DNA of 6,980 bases from Desulfuromonadales bacterium. GTDB lineage: Bacteria; Desulfobacterota; Desulfuromonadia; Desulfuromonadales; UBA2294. Shown piece after piece: positions 1 through 6,979 of this stretch. Where the stretch lies: contig JAUVAJ010000096.1 of NCBI GenBank assembly GCA_030591795.1, positions 1 through 6,980 on the forward strand. The letters are read 5' to 3'. The number at the start of each line of letters is the position of its first letter. The stretch's first letter is position 1. A program made the translations under genes and the position numbers. The notes below the pieces were generated by a model. The model was not told the origin of the DNA. It did not search any database and worked only from the letters and a program-made list of their open reading frames with translations.

Positions 1-149
1 CGTTGCAGGTTAGGCAGTGAGAGGCCGCCGGTCTGCTCGGCCACATGCAACAAGGTGTGCGCGCCCTGATCCTGAAAAAGTTCTGCGTCCGGCAATTCGC
101 CGACACCAACACCGTCGAGTACAATCAGAATCACCCGGCGGAAATTCAT
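1..149 (-). CDS. deoB: Phosphopentomutase, N-terminal fragment (runs off the window)
   Basis: Phosphopentomutase interconverts (deoxy)ribose-1-phosphate and (deoxy)ribose-5-phosphate in nucleoside salvage and catabolism; it is a cytoplasmic metalloenzyme of the alkaline phosphatase superfamily. Only the first 49 codons are in the window. They read [20 protein letters not shown] and continue with DA, then a [10 protein letters not shown] stretch and GLSLPNL. This is the typical DeoB beginning: a hydrophobic strand, then the metal-binding Asp (D12 here) in the [13 protein letters not shown] motif. The ATG overlaps the deoC stop codon as ATGA, which implies translational coupling, and an AGGCGGG-like stretch lies just upstream inside the last deoC codons. 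Coupling to deoC fits the pathway, because the DeoB product deoxyribose-5-phosphate is the DeoC substrate. Related metalloenzymes such as phosphoglycerate mutase share the superfamily, but the VGVGELPDA motif favours DeoB. The rest of the gene, with the other metal ligands, lies outside the window. Confidence 0.9.
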   Translation of the reverse strand, partial: MNFRRVILIVLDGVGVGELPDAELFQDQGAHTLLHVAEQTGGLSLPNLQ

Positions 150-877
150 CGGCCGCCCGCCTGCCATTGCCGGACAATTGTCACACCGGAACTGGTACCG
201 ATCCGGGTTGCCCCGGCCGCAAGCATGGCCCGGCAACCTGACCAATCACGTATGCCCCCGGCAGCCTTGACGCCGATGCGGCCGTTTGCGATCTGAGACA
301 GAAGCTGGACATCTTCGACCGTTGCGCCCGACACGGCAAAGCCGGTTGAGGTTTTCACGTACGCGGCACCGGCAGTCACAACCGTCTCGGTCAACTGTCT
401 CTTGATCTCAAGGTCAAAATTACAACATTCGATAATGACCTTAACCGTTGCACCTTCGGCCGCATTAACGACCGTGCGAATATCCGCTTCGACCGCAGAG
501 AATTCACCGGCAGCAGCGGCGCCCAACTGAATCACCATATCGATCTCGGTAGCGCCGTTCGCAATCGCCTGTTGGGTCTGGAAGCGTTTTACAGTAGTCG
601 GCTCGTAGCCGAGGGGGAAGCCGACAACCGTCGCCACCTGCACGTCGGAACCGTAAAGCAGGCAGCTCGCCTGAGCAACAAATAGCGGTGGGATGCAGAC
701 AGCGGCAAAGCCATACTCAACCGCCTCTTCACACAAAACCCCGATCTCGGCCAATGTAGCTGTCGCCTTGAGCAAGGTGTGATCGATAGCAGCCATCGGC
801 CCGGTCTGCAGCCAGTCGACCTGGCCCATCAAGGCCGGGTCAGCTCCGGTAGTCAGCGTTGATTTTGATATAGTCAT
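146..877 (-). CDS. deoC: Deoxyribose-phosphate aldolase
   Basis: DeoC cleaves 2-deoxy-D-ribose-5-phosphate to glyceraldehyde-3-phosphate and acetaldehyde, the last step of deoxynucleoside catabolism, in the cytoplasm. The 243-residue reading is a class I (Schiff-base) aldolase TIM barrel. It has IDHTLLK at 31-37, VVGFPLG at 84-90, EIDMVI with D113 as the expected general acid/base, the Schiff-base lysine K175 in [10 protein letters not shown], the second active-site lysine K204 in GVKAAGGIR, and the phosphate-binding GTSSG at 227-231. Some positions differ from the common bacterial form: LKA where LKP is usual, MVIQLG for MVINVG, and IIECC for IIETC; the catalytic residues are intact. The start is uncertain. 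ATG at 877 overlaps argJ by 38 nt and has no clear Shine-Dalgarno site. ATG at 829 (M17) begins 10 nt after the argJ stop, and ATG at 796 (M28) lies close to the start of the family homology. The stop overlaps the deoB start. Confidence 0.93.
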   Translation of the reverse strand: MTISKSTLTTGADPALMGQVDWLQTGPMAAIDHTLLKATATLAEIGVLCEEAVEYGFAAVCIPPLFVAQASCLLYGSDVQVATVVGFPLGYEPTTVKRFQTQQAIANGATEIDMVIQLGAAAAGEFSAVEADIRTVVNAAEGATVKVIIECCNFDLEIKRQLTETVVTAGAAYVKTSTGFAVSGATVEDVQLLSQIANGRIGVKAAGGIRDWSGCRAMLAAGATRIGTSSGVTIVRQWQAGGR

Positions 878-2033
878 AGGTCAGATCTGACGTGTAGTAA
901 TCGTATTCAGCGTCGCCGAGATGCAAATCGATGGTTATGGTAAACTCCGGTTGCCGCATGATCGCGGTCGCTGCAGCCTCCAACTCACCGCCGGTACCGA
1001 GACCATTTTTCACCAGCGCCACATCACCGACCAGAATATCGACCCGGTCCGGATCTACGTCAGCCTCAGAATAACCAACCGCCGCAATGATTCGCCCCCA
1101 GTTAGCATCTTCACCAAACAGCGCGGTCTTGACCAAACTCGAAGTCGCTACACTGCAGGCAGCACTTTTGGCATCTGCTTCAGTTACCGCGCCACGCACT
1201 ACAATCCTGACCAGTTTGGTTGCGCCTTCACCATCACTGACGATCATCTTGGCCAAATCAAGCAGCACTTCATCGAGCAGCCGACAGAACTCCTCCGCTT
1301 CGGGGCTGTCGGAGTCAAGTTCAATCACCCCGGACGCACCGTTAGCCAGCAGCAACACCATATCATTGGTCGAAGTGTCGCGATCTACAGTGATCCGATT
1401 GAACGATTTATCAACCGACCGCCGCACCGCCGCATCTGCAAACGCCGGAGAGAGCGCAGCATCAGTCATGACAAATGCCAGCATGGTCGCCATATTCGGA
1501 TGAATCATGCCGGCCCCTTTGGCCAGAGCAAGCACCGTGTACTCCTTGTCATCGACCGAACCGTAGGCCGCGCTGATCTTGGCGAATGAATCGGTGGTCA
1601 TAATCGCTTCGGCGACCATACCGGCGTTAGCGGGCGCAAGTGCGGCAACCAAAGCCGGCATGGCAGCTACAATTTTCCCGGTCTCCAGCTTAAGGCCGAT
1701 CACTCCGGTTGAAGCGACCACCACCTGCTCCGGATCCAGCTCAAGTGCTCCAGCAACCAGATCGCCGCAGACTCTGGCGTCATCCAGGCCGGTCTGTCCG
1801 GTACAGGCATTGGCGTTGCCGCTGTTGACCAGTACCGCCTGACAAGCTCCGGCACGAACCCGGGGCGCCGACAATATGACCGGTGCAGCCAGAACCTTAT
1901 TGGTGGTAAAGACACCAGCACTGACCGACGGTCTGTCGGAGACAATCATACCTAAATCCGGAGTTCCAGATATTTTAAGGCCTGCGGCCACAGCCGCAAA
2001 CCGAAAACCTTTGACTGATAATTTAGCTGTCAT
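840..2033 (-). CDS. argJ: Glutamate N-acetyltransferase / ornithine acetyltransferase
   Basis: ArgJ transfers the acetyl group from N-acetylornithine to glutamate, recycling acetyl in arginine biosynthesis. Some members also make N-acetylglutamate from acetyl-CoA, and the sequence alone does not tell which type this is. At 397 aa it has normal family length and looks complete. It has VFTTNKV at 41-47, VNSGNANACTG at 69-79, ASTGVIG at 107-113 (the Thr-Gly pair of the oxyanion hole), and the autoprocessing motif KGAGMIHPNMATML at 172-185. In this family the chain is cut between Ala and Thr, so T183 should become the N-terminal nucleophile of the beta chain. It also has DRDTSTND at 217-224, GEDANWGRI at 307-315, and the typical C-terminus INADYRS. 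Its ATG shares one base with the kinase stop (TAATG). AGGAAAG at 2043-2049 is a well-placed ribosome binding site with a 9-nt spacer, so it has its own initiation signal as well as coupling. Confidence 0.96.
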   Translation of the reverse strand: MTAKLSVKGFRFAAVAAGLKISGTPDLGMIVSDRPSVSAGVFTTNKVLAAPVILSAPRVRAGACQAVLVNSGNANACTGQTGLDDARVCGDLVAGALELDPEQVVVASTGVIGLKLETGKIVAAMPALVAALAPANAGMVAEAIMTTDSFAKISAAYGSVDDKEYTVLALAKGAGMIHPNMATMLAFVMTDAALSPAFADAAVRRSVDKSFNRITVDRDTSTNDMVLLLANGASGVIELDSDSPEAEEFCRLLDEVLLDLAKMIVSDGEGATKLVRIVVRGAVTEADAKSAACSVATSSLVKTALFGEDANWGRIIAAVGYSEADVDPDRVDILVGDVALVKNGLGTGGELEAAATAIMRQPEFTITIDLHLGDAEYDYYTSDLTYDYIKINADYRS

Positions 2034-3715
2034 TATTCTGCACTTTCCTGCAGGTGTTTACATTGCACCGGCAACACGATAGAGAAAACCGTCCCCTCGT
2101 CGCCACTATTATCCAGAAGAATATCGCCGCCCATTGTTTCAACAACTGTCTTGCAGAGGGTCAGGCCGATACCGACACCGGTCGGTTTATCGGTATTCAG
2201 ATCGCCCAATTGATTATACGGCACAAAAATCGTGTCAACCGCCTCATCCGGGATCCTGGTTCCGTCATTATAAATCCGGATACACACCTTTTCCGGAGCA
2301 TCCGGCAACAAATCAGCCGAGATCGAGATCAGGCCATCCGGCCGGTTGAACTTGATCGCATTATCAATCAGCGCTTCCAGCACGCCGCGCAACTTTTCAG
2401 CATCATTCAACAACTCAGGGAAGTCTTGCGCTACCCAGAGGTTGCAGCTGAGTTGGTTTTTTTCAATCTGATCGACAAAACCGTGCAACGCTTCGCTGCA
2501 CAGTGCATTAAAATCAAACGGTGTCAAACGCCAGGTTGTCGTACCGGAATCGAGAGAAAACAGCAACATCATCTCGCTGATCAACCGCTCCATTTTGAGA
2601 CTGCCATCCTGCACTTTTCCCATGTAATCTAGCAGGTCGCTTTCGCTGATCATTTCTCGATGGTTCAGGATCAGATCCGAAAAACCAATAACGGTAGTCA
2701 ACGGTGTGCGCAACTCATGTGACAGGTTGCAGACCAGCCGCGTCCGGACCCGATTCAGCGTATCGAGGCGGTTAGCTTCGTACTTCAACCGGTTGACCAG
2801 ATCGAGGTTTTCGATCGCCAGGGCCGCCTGATGCACCACCGAAGCCAGAAAATATTGATCGGTAGCCGAAAATGTTGCGCCGTCGCTTTTGTTGTTGACG
2901 TTGAGGACGCCGATCACCTTGTCGTGGGATTTAAGCGGCAGAGAGAGGGCTGAGCCGGTTGAATACTGCCCCTTATCACCGACCGGAGCGAAGCGCCCGT
3001 CATCCTGCATGTCGCCCAGCAGCAACGGTTCTCCGGTTTTAAACACATGCCCGGCGACACTGCCGCCAACTACGACCTTGGTCCCGGAAACCACCTTCTC
3101 CGGCAGGCCCCGTGACGCCCTGATGGTTAAGAAACCTTCTTCTTCAGCCAACATCAATGACGCCGTCTCAACGTTAACCGCTTCGACGACATAATCGAGA
3201 ATCCGCTCCAGCAACGATTCGATATCAGCCTCGCCGCTCGCAGTTTCACCAACCTCACGCAACAGGACCAGGTCGGCAAACTGACGCTCGGACTCCTCGC
3301 GCTGCCGCCTTGCCTTAATACTCTGCTCGAAAACAGCTATAGCTCGCTTAACGGCTTGGCATAGTTCTGTATCAGAGAACGGCTTGACCAGATAATCTAG
3401 TGCTCCATCACGGAAAAATTGCCGGGCCGCGTCAAAATCATGATGGGAGGAGACAATCATTACCGGCAGATCAGGCTGCAGATGCTTGATCAACTTCAAC
3501 ACAGCTTGGCCGGACATATCGGGCATTTCAATGTCGGTCAAGACAGCAGAAAACGGATATCGGTTGATCAGTGCCTCAACCTCTTTACCTGAGGACGCCT
3601 CAACGACAGTGCACGACTCTTTCTCCAGAACATCCCTGATGACCTGTCTGAAAAACGGTTCATCATCGACTACCAGTATGACCGGTCTGCTATTATCGTC
3701 GGCTTTATTCATCAC
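2033..3715 (-). CDS. Soluble hybrid sensor histidine kinase (REC-GAF-HisKA-HATPase)
   Basis: This is a two-component signalling protein of 560 aa with no membrane segment or signal peptide, so it is probably cytoplasmic. Domain order: an N-terminal receiver at about 12-128, with acidic D17/D18, phospho-acceptor D61 in LTDIEMPDMSG, conserved S89 and K111 in LVKPFS; a charged, probably coiled-coil linker at about 128-155; a GAF domain at about 165-302; HisKA with H333 in NLSHELRTPLTTVIGF; and a HATPase_c domain with the N box LIDNAIKFN (N452) and the glycine-rich box GVGIGLTLC at 513-521. The G1 box reads YNDGTRIP instead of the usual DNGxGIP, with Asn at the normal Asp position. No DNA-binding or other output domain is present. 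The receiver may accept phosphate from another kinase or from H333. The signal and partner are unknown. Translation probably starts at GTG 3715, 9 nt after GAGGAAA; the next codon is ATG (3712), an alternative start. The ribosome binding site overlaps the secA stop codon. Confidence 0.9.
   Translation of the reverse strand: MMNKADDNSRPVILVVDDEPFFRQVIRDVLEKESCTVVEASSGKEVEALINRYPFSAVLTDIEMPDMSGQAVLKLIKHLQPDLPVMIVSSHHDFDAARQFFRDGALDYLVKPFSDTELCQAVKRAIAVFEQSIKARRQREESERQFADLVLLREVGETASGEADIESLLERILDYVVEAVNVETASLMLAEEEGFLTIRASRGLPEKVVSGTKVVVGGSVAGHVFKTGEPLLLGDMQDDGRFAPVGDKGQYSTGSALSLPLKSHDKVIGVLNVNNKSDGATFSATDQYFLASVVHQAALAIENLDLVNRLKYEANRLDTLNRVRTRLVCNLSHELRTPLTTVIGFSDLILNHREMISESDLLDYMGKVQDGSLKMERLISEMMLLFSLDSGTTTWRLTPFDFNALCSEALHGFVDQIEKNQLSCNLWVAQDFPELLNDAEKLRGVLEALIDNAIKFNRPDGLISISADLLPDAPEKVCIRIYNDGTRIPDEAVDTIFVPYNQLGDLNTDKPTGVGIGLTLCKTVVETMGGDILLDNSGDEGTVFSIVLPVQCKHLQESAE
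2043..2049 (-). promoter_or_regulatory. Ribosome binding site of argJ
   Basis: The minus strand reads AGGAAAG, then 9 nt, then the argJ ATG at 2033. The site lies in the last codons of the hybrid kinase, so argJ can be initiated independently as well as by termination-reinitiation at the TAATG overlap. Confidence 0.7.
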
Positions 3716-3724
3716 CAGTGGCTG

Positions 3725-3731
3725 TTTCCTC
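3725..3731 (-). promoter_or_regulatory. Ribosome binding site of the hybrid kinase, overlapping the secA stop
   Basis: On the minus strand the secA stop TGA runs directly into GAGGAAA, 9 nt before GTG 3715 and 12 nt before ATG 3712. Ribosomes finishing secA therefore sit on the kinase initiation site, which suggests coupled translation. The spacing favours the GTG as start, although the adjacent ATG cannot be excluded. Confidence 0.7.
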
Positions 3732-6426
3732 AGTTATTTTTGCCACAACATTTTTTATATTTCTTCCCACTGCCGCACGGGCACGGGTCGTTACGCCCAA
3801 CCCGCTCTTCGCGCACCACGGTCTTCCCCTTCTGCGGACCGGCGCTGTGCCGTTCGAGAAAATCCTTTTTGCGCCGCTGTTCCTCTTCCATCCTGGCAAC
3901 ATCTTCATCACGGGCGAGCTGGATACGGAACAATTTCTGGATAATTTCCTGGCGCACCCGATCCATCATTTCCATAAATAGGTTGTACGCCTCACGCTTG
4001 TACTCTTCTTTCGGATTTTTCTGCCCGTAACTGCGCAGGCCGATCCCCTCCTTGAGGTGATCGATACCGAGTAGATGACCCTTCCACTGCGCGTCGATCG
4101 TCTGCAGCAACAGGACCTTGAGCAGGCTCTCCATGACCGGAGTCGAGAATTCCTCCTCCTTGGCCAGCAGTCGCGACTGCGCCTGTTCCTTGAGCGAAGC
4201 TTCCAGCTCTTCAGCCTTCAGATTCGGGGTTGTAGCATCAGGCAATTCAGGCTCGATGTTGAACTGAGCGAGAAAATCATCGTAGAGACTGCTCCAGTTC
4301 CACTGCTGCGACGGCGTCTTGTCCGGGCAGAAAGTAGCGACCATATCTTCAACCATTTCGTCGTTGATATTAACCACCATCTGCTTGAGATTTTCACCGC
4401 CCAGAACCTCACGTCGCTGGGTATAAATAACCTCGCGCTGTCGGTTCATAACATCGTCATATTCGATCAGATGCTTACGGATATCGAAGTTGTGCCCCTC
4501 GACCTTGCGCTGGGCACCCTCGATCGCCCGGCTGATCATGCCGTGCTCGATCGGCTCCCCTTCCGGTAATTTAAGCTTATCCATCACATATGCGACCTTG
4601 TGCGAACCGAAAATCCGCAGCAGATCATCGTCGAGCGACATAAAGAACCGACTCTCACCGGCATCACCCTGCCGACCGGAACGACCGCGCAGCTGATTAT
4701 CGATCCGCCGCGATTCGTGGCGCTCTGTACCGAGGATATAGAGACCGCCAACCGCCAGCACCTCCTCACGCTCCGCTGAACATTCGGCTTTAAACTTTTG
4801 CAGCGCTTCGGTGTAAGCCGCTTCCGGATCAGCCGCTGCTTCAGCGACTTTCTTCGCCAGCATTTCAGCATTGCCGCCGAGCACGATATCGGTGCCGCGA
4901 CCGGCCATGTTGGTGGCGATGGTCACGACCCCTTTACGACCGGCCTGGGCAACAATCTCAGCTTCCCGGTCATGTTGTTTGGCATTAAGCACGCTATGTT
5001 TAACACCGCGTTTTTTCAACATCTCGGAAAATATTTCCGAGTTTTCGATCGAAATAGTACCGACCAGAATCGGTTGCCCGGTGGCGTGATGCTCAACAAT
5101 ATCGTCTATAACAGCATTGAACTTCTCTTTTGCCGTCTTGTAAATCACATCGGCCCGGTCAACCCGCACCATCGGCTGATTGGTCGGAATAACATTGACG
5201 CCAAGTTTGTAAATCTCCTGGAATTCCTCAGCCTCGGTATCGGCAGTACCGGTCATCCCGGCTAGTTTCTCGTACATCCGGAAATAATTCTGGAAGGTAA
5301 TGGTCGCCAGGGTCTGATTTTCGTTTTCGACCTTGACCCCTTCCTTCGCCTCGACCGCCTGGTGCAGACCGTCACTCCAACGCCGACCCGGCATCAGGCG
5401 ACCGGTAAACTCGTCAACAATCTGGACTTCGCCATCATTGACCACATAATCGACATCGCGCTTAAACAGGGTGTGTGCCTTCAACGATTGATTCACATGG
5501 TGCAGAACCTCAATATTGAGCGGATCATACAAATTCTCAACCCCGAGCAGCTTCTCGACCTTGGCCACCCCGTCTTCGGTCAGAGCCGCACTCTTGGCCT
5601 TTTCGTCGACCGTATAGTCGCCGGTATACTCCTTCAGGGATTTAGACATCGGCCCGCTATCTTTATGTTCAATCACTTCACCCTGTTTGAGTCGCGGAAT
5701 CAGCCGGTTAACTGCGGCATATAGATCGGTACGTGTCTCACTCGGTCCAGAGATAATCAGCGGGGTCCGCGCCTCATCGATCAGGATCGAATCGACCTCA
5801 TCGACAATGGCGTAAAACGGGTCGCGCTGGACATACTCGTCCAGATCAAACTTCATATTGTCGCGCAGGTAATCAAAACCGAACTCATTGTTGGTACCGT
5901 AGGTTATGTCACTGCCGTACACCGTCTTACGCTCAACATCGTTCAGACCATGAATGATGCAACCGACAGTCAAGCCGAGGAAGGTGTAGAGCTTGCCCAT
6001 CCATTCGGCGTCACGACTGGCCAGATAATCATTGACCGTGACCACATGCACCCCTTTACCAGCCAAAGCATTTAGATAGACCGGCAAGGTCGCCATCAGC
6101 GTTTTACCTTCACCGGTTTTCATCTCGGCGATCTTGCCGCGATGCAGGATGATGCCGCCGATCAGCTGAACATCGAAATGCCGCATACCGAGCACCCGCA
6201 TCGAGGCTTCACGCACCACCGAAAACGCTTCCGGCAGCAGATCATTAAGGCTTTCGCCATCGGCAAAGCGTTGCTTGAATTCTGCAGTTTTGGCTTGCAG
6301 TTCGCTATCCGAGAGCGATGTAAACTGACTTTCGAGGCCATTGATCTGCGCGACGAGCGGCTGCATTTGCTTCAGTTCACGTTCGTTTTTGCTACCGACA
6401 ATTTTCTTAAACACTGATCCAATCAT
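3730..6426 (-). CDS. secA: Protein translocase ATPase SecA
   Basis: SecA is the ATP-driven motor that pushes preproteins through SecYEG; it is cytoplasmic and peripheral to the inner membrane. The 898-aa protein is full length. It has an N-terminal helix with KNERELK, Walker A MKTGEGKT at 102-109, [14 protein letters not shown] at 131-144, [14 protein letters not shown] at 178-191, Walker [14 protein letters not shown] at 208-220, the preprotein cross-linking domain following it, [13 protein letters not shown] in the second half of the motor (around 390-402), NMAGRGTDI at 506-514 and the arginine-finger motif [10 protein letters not shown] at 579-588. The helical scaffold and wing domains follow. 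The C-terminal SEC-C zinc tail has C882, C884, C893 and C894 in [13 protein letters not shown], the region that in other species binds SecB and phospholipid. A longer reading from TTG 6441 exists, but its first two codons (TTG GAG) include the Shine-Dalgarno core GGAG, 9 nt before ATG 6426. The first SecA-like residues also follow this ATG, so 6426 is preferred. It is the first gene of the probable operon. Confidence 0.98.
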   Translation of the reverse strand: MIGSVFKKIVGSKNERELKQMQPLVAQINGLESQFTSLSDSELQAKTAEFKQRFADGESLNDLLPEAFSVVREASMRVLGMRHFDVQLIGGIILHRGKIAEMKTGEGKTLMATLPVYLNALAGKGVHVVTVNDYLASRDAEWMGKLYTFLGLTVGCIIHGLNDVERKTVYGSDITYGTNNEFGFDYLRDNMKFDLDEYVQRDPFYAIVDEVDSILIDEARTPLIISGPSETRTDLYAAVNRLIPRLKQGEVIEHKDSGPMSKSLKEYTGDYTVDEKAKSAALTEDGVAKVEKLLGVENLYDPLNIEVLHHVNQSLKAHTLFKRDVDYVVNDGEVQIVDEFTGRLMPGRRWSDGLHQAVEAKEGVKVENENQTLATITFQNYFRMYEKLAGMTGTADTEAEEFQEIYKLGVNVIPTNQPMVRVDRADVIYKTAKEKFNAVIDDIVEHHATGQPILVGTISIENSEIFSEMLKKRGVKHSVLNAKQHDREAEIVAQAGRKGVVTIATNMAGRGTDIVLGGNAEMLAKKVAEAAADPEAAYTEALQKFKAECSAEREEVLAVGGLYILGTERHESRRIDNQLRGRSGRQGDAGESRFFMSLDDDLLRIFGSHKVAYVMDKLKLPEGEPIEHGMISRAIEGAQRKVEGHNFDIRKHLIEYDDVMNRQREVIYTQRREVLGGENLKQMVVNINDEMVEDMVATFCPDKTPSQQWNWSSLYDDFLAQFNIEPELPDATTPNLKAEELEASLKEQAQSRLLAKEEEFSTPVMESLLKVLLLQTIDAQWKGHLLGIDHLKEGIGLRSYGQKNPKEEYKREAYNLFMEMMDRVRQEIIQKLFRIQLARDEDVARMEEEQRRKKDFLERHSAGPQKGKTVVREERVGRNDPCPCGSGKKYKKCCGKNN

Positions 6427-6435
6427 GCTTGTAAA

Positions 6436-6439
6436 CTCC
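6436..6439 (-). promoter_or_regulatory. Ribosome binding site deciding the secA start
   Basis: The minus strand reads GGAG, a 9-nt spacer, then ATG at 6426. This ideal spacing argues against the upstream TTG at 6441 as the initiator, because that codon abuts the Shine-Dalgarno core. Confidence 0.8.
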
Positions 6440-6452
6440 AATATTTATTAAC

Positions 6453-6466
6453 CGGACAGCTGTCCG
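6453..6466. promoter_or_regulatory. Perfect 14-bp palindrome in the secA leader, possible operator
   Basis: CGGACAGCTGTCCG is fully self-complementary with no spacer. It lies 27-40 nt upstream of the secA ATG, just downstream of the candidate transcription start. With no loop it is a poor RNA hairpin unless the centre opens, so a dimeric DNA-binding protein site is the more natural reading. I do not recognise the regulator. The site is in a position where a bound protein could block RNA polymerase. Confidence 0.45.
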
Positions 6467-6490
6467 AACAGAGATAGTTGCTAATCCATA

Positions 6491-6520
6491 ATTTTAGCAT
6501 AGTGGGAATAGTGGCCACAA
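6491..6520 (-). promoter_or_regulatory. Candidate sigma70-type promoter for the secA operon
   Basis: On the minus strand TTGTGG (6520-6515) is followed by 18 nt and then TAAAAT (6496-6491), which resembles a -35 and -10 pair. The -10 is preceded by TG plus one base (TGC TAAAAT), the extended -10 form that can compensate for a weak -35. Transcription would start near 6483-6485, giving a leader of about 57-60 nt that contains the palindrome. This is pattern recognition only. Confidence 0.45.
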
Positions 6521-6543
6521 GGAAAGAAATGGGTGGAATCAAA

Positions 6544-6577
6544 GGAAAAACTTGAAAATCTTCGGAATAAGATTTTC
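6544..6577 (-). terminator. Possible rho-independent terminator upstream of the secA promoter
   Basis: GAAAATCTT (6554-6562) and AAGATTTTC (6569-6577) form a perfect 9-bp stem with a 6-nt loop. Read on the minus strand the hairpin is followed by AAG and then a T run (TTTTTCCTTT). The stem is AT-rich and so weak. It could end transcripts entering from a minus-strand gene to the right of the window and insulate the secA promoter. If a promoter lies further upstream it could act as an attenuator instead. Confidence 0.4.
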
Positions 6578-6620
6578 TGCGTTAATAATTGAGAATCTAT
6601 AAATAAAACCGATTTTTCAT

Positions 6621-6697
6621 GTCGGGTCTCGTCCCGACAGCCGTGTTCATTTTCTTTGGTGAGCCGCAAAGAAAACGAACCAAAAGAAACGGCTCAC
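6621..6697. repeat. Composite palindromic repeat-like element
   Basis: Three nested dyads lie in 77 bp. GTCGGG/CCCGAC (6621-6626 and 6633-6638) makes a short hairpin. The arms 6645-6658 and 6667-6680 are inverted repeats matching at 13 of 14 positions, around an 8-nt loop GTGAGCCG. That loop is exactly complementary to CGGCTCAC at 6690-6697. The stretch between (6680-6689) is a near copy of the right arm. This mix of A/G-rich arms with a pairing loop resembles an interspersed repeat type I recall from many proteobacterial genomes, but only one copy is in the window, so family membership is unproven. Confidence 0.55.
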
Positions 6698-6704
6698 TTG
6701 GCCC

Positions 6705-6749
6705 TCCGTCGCTCTACGAGCTATCAGTCTACGCTAAAGCTACGACGGA
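6705..6749. repeat. Short inverted-repeat module
   Basis: TCCGTCG (6705-6711) pairs with CGACGGA (6743-6749) around a 31-nt middle part that holds three copies of CTACG (ctctacgag, tctacgcta, gctacgac). The TACGCTAAAGCTACG style is reminiscent of interspersed repeats seen in various bacterial genomes. It directly follows the composite element. No coding role is supported. Confidence 0.3.
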
Positions 6750-6851
6750 CATGTGGCGGACAAGCAGTGGGCACTTCTCTTACTTTACCGATCTGCTTCT
6801 TGTGATCCGCTATGTAACTAAATAGAGACGTTGCTTCGTAGATTGTAAGGC

Positions 6852-6874
6852 GGGGGCCTATGTATTCGGCCCCC
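6852..6874. repeat. GC-rich hairpin, repeat-like or weak terminator
   Basis: GGGGGCC (6852-6858) and GGCCCCC (6868-6874) form a 7-bp perfect stem with a 9-nt loop. There is no T run after it on either strand, so it is not a clear rho-independent terminator. The preceding TGTAAGGC context resembles a class of hairpin repeats with a 'TGTAGGGGC' border that I recall from other genomes; this comparison is from memory. Confidence 0.4.
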
Positions 6875-6891
6875 ATCCATATTACATGGTC

Positions 6892-6979
6892 TGTCATCTC
6901 GACCAAAGGGAGAGATCTTGTTGTTTGCTTTCGTTTAAACCACCAAACCCAAGATTTCTCTCTGGCGTTCGAAATGACA
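6892..6979. repeat. MITE-like imperfect inverted repeat at the window edge
   Basis: The left arm 6892-6920 starts TGTCATCTCGA and ends AGATCTTG. The right arm 6950-6979, read on the opposite strand, starts TGTCATTTCGA and ends AAATCTTG. The arms align over about 30 bp with a few mismatches and one gap, separated by 29 bp of AT-rich sequence. TGTCAT...ATGACA ends and a non-coding centre suggest a small non-autonomous element or a palindromic repeat family. No target-site duplication can be judged because the right end lies at the window edge. Confidence 0.55.

Noticed and set aside
921..1589. Long plus-strand frame (222 codons) antisense to argJ
   Set aside because: ArgJ on the minus strand is complete with all motifs. 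The antisense frame has a random-looking composition rich in Arg and His, as expected for a shadow frame.
4075..4569. Plus-strand frame antisense to secA
   Set aside because: The opposite strand encodes the conserved SecA helical domains without interruption; the antisense translation has no domain or start signal.
6427..6441. Upstream TTG start for secA adding MEFTS
   Set aside because: The TTG GAG codons hold the Shine-Dalgarno core for ATG 6426, which has ideal spacing and matches the family start.
6481..6669. Minus-strand frame of 62 codons upstream of secA, considered as a leader peptide
   Set aside because: It ends just inside the promoter region, before the likely transcription start, has no ribosome binding site, no signal-peptide-like or arrest-motif features, and spans the terminator-like hairpin.
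6619..6825. Open frame on the plus strand, 68 codons, beginning MSGLVPTAVFIFFGEPQRKR
   Set aside because: It reads straight through the composite palindrome and the adjoining repeat module, has no ribosome binding site and no protein-like domain. Its apparent similarity to annotated hypothetical proteins would come from the repeat itself.
6852..6874. GC-rich hairpin as a strong intrinsic terminator
   Set aside because: Neither strand has a T run after the stem, so it is kept only as a hairpin/repeat candidate.
6724..6906. Minus-strand frame of 60 codons
   Set aside because: It crosses the GC-rich hairpin and the MITE-like arm and has no recognisable protein features or ribosome binding site.
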